Positions 7,551-14,863 of a stretch of 15,850 bases of DNA are shown one piece after another. Under the pieces are notes generated by a model, which was not told the DNA's origin, did no database searches, and was given only the letters and a program-made list of their open reading frames with translations. The position numbers and the translations under genes are program-made. Source of the DNA: a bacterium (GTDB lineage: Bacteria; Bacteroidota; Ignavibacteria; Kapaibacteriales; UBA961); NCBI GenBank assembly GCA_022844575.1, contig JALHLL010000057.1:1-15850 (forward strand), read 5' to 3'. The first letter of the stretch is position 1. Every line of letters begins with the position of its first letter.

Positions 7551-8648
7551 TTAAATCGAAATCTGTACGACAGGTCTTTCCAAACGTTTCAGATTGACCT
7601 TTCTTATTTCTTTCACAATATTACCCGTTATATCTCGCAGTCGTTGTCCTTGAGTAAAGTCATCGGGATTCAGCACAACCGGCAACCCTTCATCCCCACC
7701 GGAACGTGTAGCTAAAGTAAGTGGAACTTCACCTAAAAAACTTGCATTTGCTTCTGCTGCTGCAAGTTTACCGCCACCTTTACCAAATATATCATATCTC
7801 TTTTCAGGCATATCGGGTGGAACAAAGTAACTCATATTTTCTACAACGCCTAAAATATCAACATTCACTTTTCTGAACATCGAAATACTTCTTCGTACAT
7901 CGGCAAGTGCTATTTCTTGAGGTGTCGTTACCATTACCGCACCCGTTAAAGGTATTTTTTGAGTTAATGTCAACTGAATATCACCGGTTCCCGGCGGCAA
8001 ATCGAACACAAGAAAATCAAGATCACCCCATGATATTTGCTCGACTAAGGTAGTAAAATATCCTGCAAGCATCGGGCCTCGCATAATAGCCGCTTGGTCT
8101 CTTTCCATTACAAAACCTATGGAAGCAACTTTTACTCCGTACTGTTCATTCGGGAAGCCCAATACTCTACCGTCCTCAGTTTTATCGGCACGCATTTGTT
8201 CATGAGCCATACCAAACATTGTAGGTTGGCTGGGCCCATATATATCGGCATCCAATAACCCGACCTTCGCACCTTTTTGAGCCAAGGCAGCTGCAAAGTT
8301 CGCAGCTATCGTACTTTTTCCAACACCGCCCTTGCCTGAGGCAACTGCAATCAAATGACCTACATTCGGCAAAACGCCCGCATTAGATATCCTCGGTATT
8401 TCCTTTTCCTTTACAAGAATCTGTATAGTATGATTCGGGGCTAAAGATTTTATAACGTTTTTAACTTCATCATCTATTTTTTTTGCAATCCAATGTATAG
8501 GCGGTATCAATTCAAGGTATAGTGAAACGTTTTTCTCATCAATCTGAACATTCTCAATAGCATTGAGTTGTTCCAGAGAAAAACCCAAATCGGAATCCAC
8601 AACTTTACCTACCGCATTACGAATATCTTGTTCAAGTATCTGGGACAT
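7551..8648 (-). CDS. mrp: Mrp/ApbC-family P-loop ATPase (Fe-S cluster carrier), lacking all cysteines
   Basis: The 365-residue protein has an N-terminal MIP18/DUF59-like domain (about 1-85) and a Mrp/NBP35-type NTPase domain (about 95-350). Visible motifs are the deviant Walker A GKGGVGKST (105-113), Walker A' DADIYGPSQPTM (133-144), the switch motif DLPPGTGD (216-223) and VENMSYF (269-275). Relatives such as Salmonella ApbC carry and transfer Fe-S clusters in an ATP-dependent way using a CxxC pair after the VENM motif. Here that position reads VPPDMPEKRYDIFGKGGG and no cysteine occurs anywhere in the protein. My recollection is that several Bacteroidota/Chlorobiota homologues also have a Pro-rich segment there, so this may be a lineage feature rather than decay. 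The ATPase motifs are intact. It is the first gene of the mrp-nfu-peptidase run. Confidence 0.93.
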   Translation of the reverse strand: MSQILEQDIRNAVGKVVDSDLGFSLEQLNAIENVQIDEKNVSLYLELIPPIHWIAKKIDDEVKNVIKSLAPNHTIQILVKEKEIPRISNAGVLPNVGHLIAVASGKGGVGKSTIAANFAAALAQKGAKVGLLDADIYGPSQPTMFGMAHEQMRADKTEDGRVLGFPNEQYGVKVASIGFVMERDQAAIMRGPMLAGYFTTLVEQISWGDLDFLVFDLPPGTGDIQLTLTQKIPLTGAVMVTTPQEIALADVRRSISMFRKVNVDILGVVENMSYFVPPDMPEKRYDIFGKGGGKLAAAEANASFLGEVPLTLATRSGGDEGLPVVLNPDDFTQGQRLRDITGNIVKEIRKVNLKRLERPVVQISI

Positions 8649-8658
8649 AAAAAGTTAT

Positions 8659-8666
8659 CAAATATA
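8659..8666 (-). promoter_or_regulatory. Predicted -7 promoter element of mrp, giving a near-leaderless mRNA
   Basis: The minus strand reads TATATTTG, a full match to TAnnTTTG, 10 bases before ATG 8648. A start a few bases downstream would leave almost no leader. No TTG is present at the usual -33 distance. Confidence 0.4.
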
Positions 8667-8892
8667 GAAGAAGTTTTTTTTCAGAAGACGAAATACATCT
8701 GCACTTACTGTATGTGCGTTCATCTAAGGTTTTGAGTGTGTTTTCACATACAATGCCTGCACAACACTTTATCTTTCAAATGGGTGAAACAATTCTTATA
8801 TGTCGGAATCTTTACAACAGAAACGGTTAGTTTCCAACACTTGAAAATCGCACTATCGTTCACCACGACACATAACTGACGGGAAATGTGCG

Positions 8893-8900
8893 TAATTTTG
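8893..8900 (+). promoter_or_regulatory. Predicted -7 promoter element of the Asp-box T9SS protein gene
   Basis: TAATTTTG is a full match to TAnnTTTG, 52 bases before ATG 8953. No good -33 TTG is present. An alternative sigma70-like pair, TTGCAA (8898) and TAAACT (8920) with a 16-base spacer, overlaps it. Confidence 0.4.
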
Positions 8901-8940
8901 CAAGATTGTTAAATTATCATAAACTTTACTTAATTAACAT

Positions 8941-8946
8941 GAGGTG
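8941..8946 (+). promoter_or_regulatory. Ribosome binding site of the Asp-box T9SS protein gene
   Basis: GAGGTG sits 6 bases before ATG 8953, a good Shine-Dalgarno match that fixes this start. Confidence 0.7.
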
Positions 8947-8952
8947 TAATCC

Positions 8953-10995
8953 ATGAAAAAACTAATGACTACTTTAGCATTAGCTGCATTAACGTATTCA
9001 AGTTCGCAAGCAGGTGTACCAAATACATCAGCAAAATTGCGCAATGAGAATATAACAATTCCGAAAGAAGTAACTTTCTTTTCGCAGACAGCTACTGACG
9101 ATAACAAAAGTGAAGACCCCCAAGCACTTACGTATAAAACGATTGGGCAATCAAGTTTAAACACTTCGATCTTTACATTTTTTCAGGCAACTAACCCTGT
9201 CGCCATGGAACCGACTTCAGGAATTATGGCAGTTGTAATTCCATCGCTTACTACACAAGGCGGCAGATTGACGATGTATGTAAGTACAAATAACGGCTCT
9301 TCGTGGACGCCAAGAGTTATTATACCCGATAATCAGAGCCGTATTGTTCTTATGCCTCAAATCGCGCTTTCGAATCCCGATGGTTCGGATAAATTAGAAG
9401 ACATGACAATAGTAGCTTATGGCGTTAATTATGATAATAATGGTCAAGGCTCTTATGGCGTAGCCGAATCCGGCTCTGCGGTATTATTACTTGGCAAGGA
9501 AGACCCTTTTGTAGAAGAGCTTGCCAAACCCACGACTAATAATTCAGCAGGTTATTCTTATTCATTCGGAAGACTTTCGTCTTTTGATAAGGTCGCTGGC
9601 GGCGGGGTTATCTGGTCGGGAGTATTGAATGAAAGTGAAACAGGACAAGCAGGACAACACGGCACATGGGTTTACGCCAATGGTTCAGGTGACTTCCAAA
9701 AAACAATCCCTACCAAATGGTCTCCTGTTCGTGATGTTTTCTATTTACCCGATGGTGCTGCTTTAACAGCAAATTATAGCAGTCCTATGGTAACCGTAGC
9801 CGATCCTGACGGCAATATGTATTCTTGGATATTTAATGTTTTTTCAGATGATCCGGACTTCAGCAATCGTAAGCCTGCATTTTCAAAATCTACCGATGGT
9901 GGGAAAACGTGGGGCGAATTCATTAAATTCCCTGTTGAGTTATTTGATACATATGCAACTGAGCACGGAGGAACAAACGGCAGTTTCCGTCTTCAATATA
10001 CACAGAACGGTGCTGTTGCTACAGGTGATGACCAGACTTCGTACTTCTTTACCATGGCTATTGATGATGGTACAGTAATTTCTGCTTTCGATCTTGTTGA
10101 AGCAAACTACAACAATGGCGATTGGACACTTAGAAAGGTTGCAACTATTAATGATAACCTTACTGAACATCCTGTTTTTGCTCCTTTAACAGCAAATTTG
10201 TGGGATGCTCTTTCTACAGAGCGCGGCTCAGCATGGGCTAATTATGATGAAAGTACACTTGGTTTTGAAATTCAAGCATCAAGAACTGCAGATGGTAGTG
10301 ATGTAATCCTAAAGTGGGTTAATAATAATCATGCACGTAAATTCACCTTAACAAATCCTGTGTACACAGCTCGTTCGGTACAACAGACAGGCAGCCCTGA
10401 TCCTGTAACGGTTGATGATACAATCACCGGTGGTTATTATACCGATGTTTATTTCTCGAAAAGAAAAAGCAGCTCAAGTACATGGGACCCTGCTTATAAT
10501 GCAACCGATGATGACCGTTATGACAAAGGAACAAAAATTCCTCCGGTTGTTGCCTCTTTAACAAGAGTACCTTTGTTTAACATGCATACTGTAACAACCG
10601 GTAACAATAGTTTATTTGCAACTTTCCCTATGCAATTACGCGGTACTATTATCTCTGCTGTGCAAGACATTAAGTATAGCAATGTTAACTTAGTTACACA
10701 ATCAGTTAATGATAGTGAAACCGAAGTAGGGACAAACTTTACTTTACGTGCACCAATGCCTAATCCTGCCGGCGATATGTTCTCAGTAACATATACAACA
10801 GCAACATCGGGTAATGTTCAAGTTGTTCTTCGTGATGCACTTGGTCGTTTAGCAGCTACCATACACGACGGGTACTTAGCTTCGGGAATCTATGCTAACA
10901 ATGTAAGCACAAACAACCTTTCTGCAGGTGTTTATTATGTTACAATTTCTCATGAAGGCAAATCACTCACAAAAGCAGTTACGATAGTACGCTAA
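8953..10995 (+). CDS. Secreted Asp-box (BNR/sialidase-fold-like) protein with T9SS sorting domain
   Basis: The 680-residue protein has a signal peptide (residues 1-20, cleavage after SQA). Two Asp-box motifs are visible, STNNGSSW at 111-118 and STDGGKTW at 313-320. These occur at blade turns of sialidase-type and related beta-propellers, so residues ~60-480 probably form such a fold. I see no FRIP motif and cannot assign the catalytic set of a sialidase, so hydrolase activity should not be assumed. Residues ~596-680 are a type A T9SS sorting domain, starting APMPNPAGDMFSV, continuing LRDALGRLAATIHDG and LSAGVYYVTIS, and ending KAVTIVR. The product is expected at the cell surface or outside the cell. 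It is monocistronic: its own promoter lies upstream and a strong terminator begins 28 bases after the stop. porX follows on the same strand. Confidence 0.85.
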   Translation: MKKLMTTLALAALTYSSSQAGVPNTSAKLRNENITIPKEVTFFSQTATDDNKSEDPQALTYKTIGQSSLNTSIFTFFQATNPVAMEPTSGIMAVVIPSLTTQGGRLTMYVSTNNGSSWTPRVIIPDNQSRIVLMPQIALSNPDGSDKLEDMTIVAYGVNYDNNGQGSYGVAESGSAVLLLGKEDPFVEELAKPTTNNSAGYSYSFGRLSSFDKVAGGGVIWSGVLNESETGQAGQHGTWVYANGSGDFQKTIPTKWSPVRDVFYLPDGAALTANYSSPMVTVADPDGNMYSWIFNVFSDDPDFSNRKPAFSKSTDGGKTWGEFIKFPVELFDTYATEHGGTNGSFRLQYTQNGAVATGDDQTSYFFTMAIDDGTVISAFDLVEANYNNGDWTLRKVATINDNLTEHPVFAPLTANLWDALSTERGSAWANYDESTLGFEIQASRTADGSDVILKWVNNNHARKFTLTNPVYTARSVQQTGSPDPVTVDDTITGGYYTDVYFSKRKSSSSTWDPAYNATDDDRYDKGTKIPPVVASLTRVPLFNMHTVTTGNNSLFATFPMQLRGTIISAVQDIKYSNVNLVTQSVNDSETEVGTNFTLRAPMPNPAGDMFSVTYTTATSGNVQVVLRDALGRLAATIHDGYLASGIYANNVSTNNLSAGVYYVTISHEGKSLTKAVTIVR

Positions 10996-11022
10996 GCATT
11001 TAGTAACTACCTCGAAAAAGTC

Positions 11023-11060
11023 AAAAGCCATTGTGTTACTCGCAGTGGCTTTTTTTATTT
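11023..11060 (+). terminator. Intrinsic terminator after the Asp-box T9SS protein gene
   Basis: A 10-bp stem, aaagccattg at 11024-11033 with cagtggcttt at 11043-11052 (one G-T pair), has a 9-base loop and runs into a T-tract (ttttttt). It separates this gene from porX. Confidence 0.88.
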
Positions 11061-11213
11061 GCACTAAAACAATTAACCATTCCGTCAGAGAAAAAAACTT
11101 ACCTCAAAGAAATACAATTATACTCGGTTTACTATCGCATATTGTTCCTTCATTTTCACAAAAACACACTCATTTCTACGAATGTGATTCCGTTCATTCT
11201 TATTTGAATCTGT

Positions 11214-12782
11214 ATGGAGCAAACTAAAGGTAAAATTCTCTGGATTGACGATGAAATTGATTTACTTCGTCCGCATATTATTCTGTTAAAACAGCGTGGC
11301 TATGAAGTAAATACTGCCACAAATGGTGATGATGCTTTGGAAATAGCACGTAATGAGCGTCATGATTTATACTTTCTCGATGAGTCAATGGTCGGAATGA
11401 GCGGTCTTGATACATTGCCGATGCTGAAAGAAATAGACCCGACAATACCTGTTGTAATGGTTACAAAAAACGAAGCGGAATCCGTAATGGAAGAAGCTAT
11501 CGGAAAAAAAATTGACGACTATCTTACCAAACCGGTTAATCCTGCGCAGATATTAGCCGCATGTAAAAAATTCTTAGAAACCCGAAGAATAACAAAGGAA
11601 AAATTCACACAAGATTATTTGCAGGGTTTTACTGAAATTACACGTAAGCTATATGGTTATTTAGATTGGAATGATTGGCTTGACATCTATACAAAGCTTG
11701 TCAATTTCAGTCTCGATTTGGATAAACATCCCGAATTAGGATTTGCACAGACACTTAATGATCAATGGCGGGAATGTAATACTGCTTATGGAAAATTTGT
11801 TGAAGATAATTACCGTGATTGGATTGCATCCCCTGATTCTTCAGCACCGAATCTTTCTCCGCACATTATTGATAAGTATTTACAGCCGCGCCTCAGACCC
11901 GGCAAACCGACTTTTTTTATAGTTGTGGATTGTATGCGTTTGGATCAGTGGCTTCTTATGGAGGAATTGGTACGACCATACTTTTCAATACAAAAAGAAT
12001 ATTATAATTCAATAATTCCTACAGCAACACCTTTTGCGCGTAATGCCATTTTCGCAGGATTATTTCCATCAGAAATAGCAAAACATTATCCGAATTATGC
12101 TCCTGATTTAGCGGCTGGTGAACATAGCCAAAATGCGCATGAAAAGGAATTATTGCAACAATGGGTTAAAAGGAGAAGGATTGCTCTCAAAAATGATGTG
12201 CAATACATAAAAGTAATCGATACGGACTTCGGGAAAAAAATCGAAAACCAAATTTTGCGATATGCACAAAATGATTTGACAGCAATAGTATTTAATGCCG
12301 TCGATATGATAGCTCATTCCAGATCGGATTATGCAATATTAAAAGAAATTGCACCCGACGAATCCGCGTATCGTTCATTAACGAAATCATGGTTTCAGCA
12401 TTCCAGTTTATTCGGAATATTAAGAGCATTATCGGAAGTAAAGGATATTCAGATAGTTATTACAACCGATCATGGATCGGTGCGCTGTTTGCACCCCGTA
12501 AAAGCGTATGGCGACAGAGAAACAAGTACATGCCTTCGTTTCAAATACGGAAGAAATGTAAAAGCAGAGGGAAAATCAACCTTGCATATTAAAAATCCGG
12601 AAGAATATAAATTGCCGAATACGGGTGCTTCGACCAATTATATTATTGCCAAAGAAGATACTTATTATGTATATCCCACCGATTATAATCATTATGCCCA
12701 ACGGTATAGGGATAGTATTCAACACGGGGGAATTTCATTGGAAGAAATGATTTTACCGGTGATACTTTTGGAAAATAAATAA
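11214..12782 (+). CDS. porX: PorX-type response regulator with PglZ (alkaline-phosphatase-fold) output domain
   Basis: The 522-residue protein matches PorX in length and architecture. Residues ~7-122 are a CheY-like receiver with acidic residues D12 and D13 in WIDDE, phosphoacceptor D56 (YFLDESM), T84 (VMVTK) and K106 (YLTKPVNP). After a helical linker, residues ~225-520 form a PglZ domain of the alkaline phosphatase superfamily. Likely metal-site residues are D239 (VVDCMR), a threonine of PTATPFARNA (T270 or T272), D364 and H367 (AVDMIAHSR), D419 and H420 (TTDHGSVR) and H504 (QHGGISLEE). In Porphyromonas gingivalis, PorX with the kinase PorY and an ECF sigma factor controls T9SS genes, and its PglZ domain has been described as cleaving oligonucleotides. 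It stands alone on the plus strand between two terminators, and no PorY-like kinase is identifiable here. No clear Shine-Dalgarno precedes ATG 11214, and I see no convincing promoter in 11061-11213. Confidence 0.93.
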   Translation: MEQTKGKILWIDDEIDLLRPHIILLKQRGYEVNTATNGDDALEIARNERHDLYFLDESMVGMSGLDTLPMLKEIDPTIPVVMVTKNEAESVMEEAIGKKIDDYLTKPVNPAQILAACKKFLETRRITKEKFTQDYLQGFTEITRKLYGYLDWNDWLDIYTKLVNFSLDLDKHPELGFAQTLNDQWRECNTAYGKFVEDNYRDWIASPDSSAPNLSPHIIDKYLQPRLRPGKPTFFIVVDCMRLDQWLLMEELVRPYFSIQKEYYNSIIPTATPFARNAIFAGLFPSEIAKHYPNYAPDLAAGEHSQNAHEKELLQQWVKRRRIALKNDVQYIKVIDTDFGKKIENQILRYAQNDLTAIVFNAVDMIAHSRSDYAILKEIAPDESAYRSLTKSWFQHSSLFGILRALSEVKDIQIVITTDHGSVRCLHPVKAYGDRETSTCLRFKYGRNVKAEGKSTLHIKNPEEYKLPNTGASTNYIIAKEDTYYVYPTDYNHYAQRYRDSIQHGGISLEEMILPVILLENK

Positions 12783-12784
12783 AT

Positions 12785-12818
12785 AAAAAGCGGGATGATT
12801 AATCACCCCGCTTTTTTT
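12785..12818. terminator. Bidirectional intrinsic terminator shared by porX and the sigma-factor operon
   Basis: The stem aaaaagcggg/cccgctttttt extends past one A-C mismatch into tgat/atca. A T-tract follows on the plus strand and the A-run gives CTTTTTATTT on the minus strand. It lies just after the porX stop (12782) and 26 bases after the lipoprotein stop (12844), so it can end both convergent transcripts. Confidence 0.85.
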
Positions 12819-12843
12819 ATAAGTCTAAAAAATAATCCAATTT

Positions 12844-13602
12844 TTACGGTACTATTCCACTTCCTGTAAGAATCGCCTCATTATCAATATCATCGGTAGC
12901 ACCATTAACTGTAAAACGTATTACCGCATTATAGGTTTTTGCTTTAGATGGTGTAAAGGTAACTTTGTATGATGTTGATTGCCCGGGCTGTAAAGTCTTG
13001 CTTGTAATAGGAGCGAGATAAAAAGCAAATTCGGCATCATCATTACCAAAACCCTCTATTGTAACAGGAACTGAATCCAAATTTTCCACAATAATATCAA
13101 TGTTTTTTTCCAGCCCTATTTTCACGCCCTTAAAATCCGCATCAGAAGTTTTTACCGATAAACGACGCACCGTTGCATAGAGCGGTACATAATATTTTTC
13201 GGATTTATTAAGGATGATGGTATCGGAAAAGGTACCCGAATTCGATGCCTCGAATCGTACAGGAAAAATATCAACAGGAATACTATTAGGCGATAATTGT
13301 ATGGGTAAATTGATAATACCTAATGAAAAACCCAGATTGCCATTTTTTAATGCAATCGATGTAATCGTAACCGTTTCATTCCCTGATAGATTTCCGGTTT
13401 CAAAAGGCATATCTTTTGCTGTAAACTGTCTCACCCCGCCAAAATTTATCACCGAGGGTAAGTCTGCAAAACGTAAAATATCAGGTGGTGCATTGATAAC
13501 AGTTCTTTTACGCTCCGCATCTACATCAGTAGGTGCAGTACACCCGTCCATTATTACAATGAACACAGCAAGAGTCATTATAAAAAAAAGACGGCATTGC
13601 AT
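12844..13602 (-). CDS. Putative lipoprotein with two ASH/HYDIN-like Ig domains
   Basis: The 252-residue protein starts with a hydrophobic segment ending in IVIMDGC, where C21 could be the lipidated cysteine. The lipobox is loose (M-D-G-C), so lipoprotein status is probable, not certain. Residues ~45-148 and ~149-250 look like two copies of an Ig-like ASH (ASPM-SPD2-Hydin) or DUF1573-related fold. Each has VTITSI- or VTIEGF-type strands, a proline before the next strand (LSPN, LQPG), a VRF or VTFTPSKAKTY stretch, and the second closes with ILTGSGI. Such domains bind proteins or serve as surface spacers. Its ATG overlaps the TAA of the upstream gene (TAATG), strong evidence of translational coupling with the anti-sigma-like protein. 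It is the last gene of the sigma-factor operon. Its function is unknown; periplasmic contact with the upstream product is a reasonable inference. Confidence 0.72.
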   Translation of the reverse strand: MQCRLFFIMTLAVFIVIMDGCTAPTDVDAERKRTVINAPPDILRFADLPSVINFGGVRQFTAKDMPFETGNLSGNETVTITSIALKNGNLGFSLGIINLPIQLSPNSIPVDIFPVRFEASNSGTFSDTIILNKSEKYYVPLYATVRRLSVKTSDADFKGVKIGLEKNIDIIVENLDSVPVTIEGFGNDDAEFAFYLAPITSKTLQPGQSTSYKVTFTPSKAKTYNAVIRFTVNGATDDIDNEAILTGSGIVP

Positions 13603-14852
13603 TATAGTCCGACATTGATACTATAGACAAACCCTGCCCTTTGTGATGAAAAGACAGACCCCTTATATTGATAAGCCAATAACGATGCTTCGAACCCTGC
13701 GCTAACGCTTACATTCGACATTAAGGAATAACGTAATCCGAGAGCTAATTTACCCATTGGGCCTACAGCCGTCGCACCTACACCAGCTTGTAGAAAAGGT
13801 TGTGCACCCGAAAGCCATTCTTGAGAGGAGAACAAGTGTCTATATGCCAATCCCATTGTAAGCGCATTAAAATGCTGTTCATAACGAACAGACGTATCGC
13901 CTTCTTTACCGTCATAAACTTGTACCCACTTATCATAACCCGCTTCTATCCCTAAAGCATTGTTTTCATCTGCTATATAAAATACGGTTGCCCCCCAATT
14001 ACTAAAAGACTGGTTTGGTGCTTCAAAAGAAGTATTCTGAAACGAAGTCGGAGCTATTCCTCTTAAAGAAATCTCAACAGTATGTAATTCATTATCATTG
14101 GTAACGGTGTTATCGTAAAGTTGAGCAAATTCAGGTCTCATTCTGGGAGAACCACTATTGAATAAGCCGAATGTAGGCTGAAGTAATATACTCCTATTGA
14201 TCGAAACATCGGTTTGTGATATTTCGCTTTCAGTGTTCGGTAATACATTTGTTTCCTGTGCAAGAGTTTGCACATAAACATCGTGTATTGTCGGCTCATC
14301 AGAAACTTTATCACCTTTTTGTAACGATGTGGCAGAGTTTATAGTTCCGGAATTATTCAATGTTGTTCCGGCTGAAAGTGTAGTTGTATTTTCATGCTTA
14401 TCGGTACTAGTATTTTTTACTGGTGCAAAACTTTGTACGGTGTTTTTATTCGATTCATCGCGAGTTACTCTTCTTTCAATCCGTTGATTAGAACTATTTC
14501 CCGATATTACATTTTCAGAACCGCTACCGGAATCGGAAAGGAAATACCATGCTGTTGAAATGGATGCAATCGCAGCCGCACCGACCATGAGTCCTAATGT
14601 AGGTATAAAGCCGGATGTTGTTTTGCCTGCATTATTACCTACTGTTTGCATAATAACCGCATTTTTCAAATGGGCAGGAACTTGCAATGTAGCCGAAGTT
14701 GTAGCAGAACGCAGTGCCATCAACTGCTGCATTTCTAATTGAAGTTCGGGGTCTTGAGCCATCATATAAAACAAAGAACTTGTTGATTGTTCATCAAGTT
14801 CACCATCCATATAGATGCTTAACATTTCCGAAGGTGTCATGGAGTCCAGCAT
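13602..14852 (-). CDS. Anti-sigma-like inner-membrane protein with outer-membrane barrel-like C-terminus
   Basis: This 416-residue protein has four visible zones. Residues 1-75 are acidic and helical, with LSIYMDGELDEQSTSSLF followed by AQDPELQLEMQQL, the look of an anti-sigma domain. It lacks the zinc-binding HxxxCxxC of the zinc-finger type. Residues ~82-105 form one transmembrane helix (FIPTLGLMVGAAAIASIS). Residues ~106-255 are a Ser/Thr/Asn/Glu-rich linker with no obvious fold. Residues ~256-416 alternate polar and hydrophobic residues in strands ending in glycine or aromatics, such as GATVFYIAD, ALGIEAGYD, LTMGLAYRHL, PFLQAGVGA and LALGLRYSL, ending YSINVGL. That resembles a small outer-membrane beta-barrel. 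It starts 11 bases after the ECF sigma gene, as expected for a cognate regulator. It may link both membranes or the C-terminus may sit in the periplasm. No zinc motif and no recognised name. Confidence 0.75.
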   Translation of the reverse strand: MLDSMTPSEMLSIYMDGELDEQSTSSLFYMMAQDPELQLEMQQLMALRSATTSATLQVPAHLKNAVIMQTVGNNAGKTTSGFIPTLGLMVGAAAIASISTAWYFLSDSGSGSENVISGNSSNQRIERRVTRDESNKNTVQSFAPVKNTSTDKHENTTTLSAGTTLNNSGTINSATSLQKGDKVSDEPTIHDVYVQTLAQETNVLPNTESEISQTDVSINRSILLQPTFGLFNSGSPRMRPEFAQLYDNTVTNDNELHTVEISLRGIAPTSFQNTSFEAPNQSFSNWGATVFYIADENNALGIEAGYDKWVQVYDGKEGDTSVRYEQHFNALTMGLAYRHLFSSQEWLSGAQPFLQAGVGATAVGPMGKLALGLRYSLMSNVSVSAGFEASLLAYQYKGSVFSSQRAGFVYSINVGL

Positions 14853-14863
14853 AATGCTTTACT

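Larger units (their letters stand above)
8649..8952. other. 304-base divergent intergenic region between mrp and the Asp-box protein gene
   Basis: It contains the predicted outward promoters for both genes (8659-8666 minus, 8893-8900 plus) and the GAGGTG ribosome binding site at 8941. In between I find no open frame of note, RNA gene or strong inverted repeat. Confidence 0.6.

Noticed and set aside
8939..8956. Five-codon leader frame (MRCNP) whose TGA overlaps the start codon of the Asp-box protein
   Set aside because: Its ATG overlaps the first base of the GAGGTG ribosome binding site and it has no binding site of its own; most likely chance.
11033..11227. Small plus-strand open frame of 64 codons before porX
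   Set aside because: Its start codon position lies within the terminator hairpin, it has no family features and it overlaps the porX start.
12785..12818. Palindromic tgattaatca core considered as a regulator binding site
   Set aside because: It is the loop-proximal part of a terminator with T-tracts on both strands between convergent genes, which explains it fully.
13214..13618. Open frame of 134 codons on the plus strand
   Set aside because: It is antisense to the lipoprotein gene and has no protein features; a shadow of the real frame.
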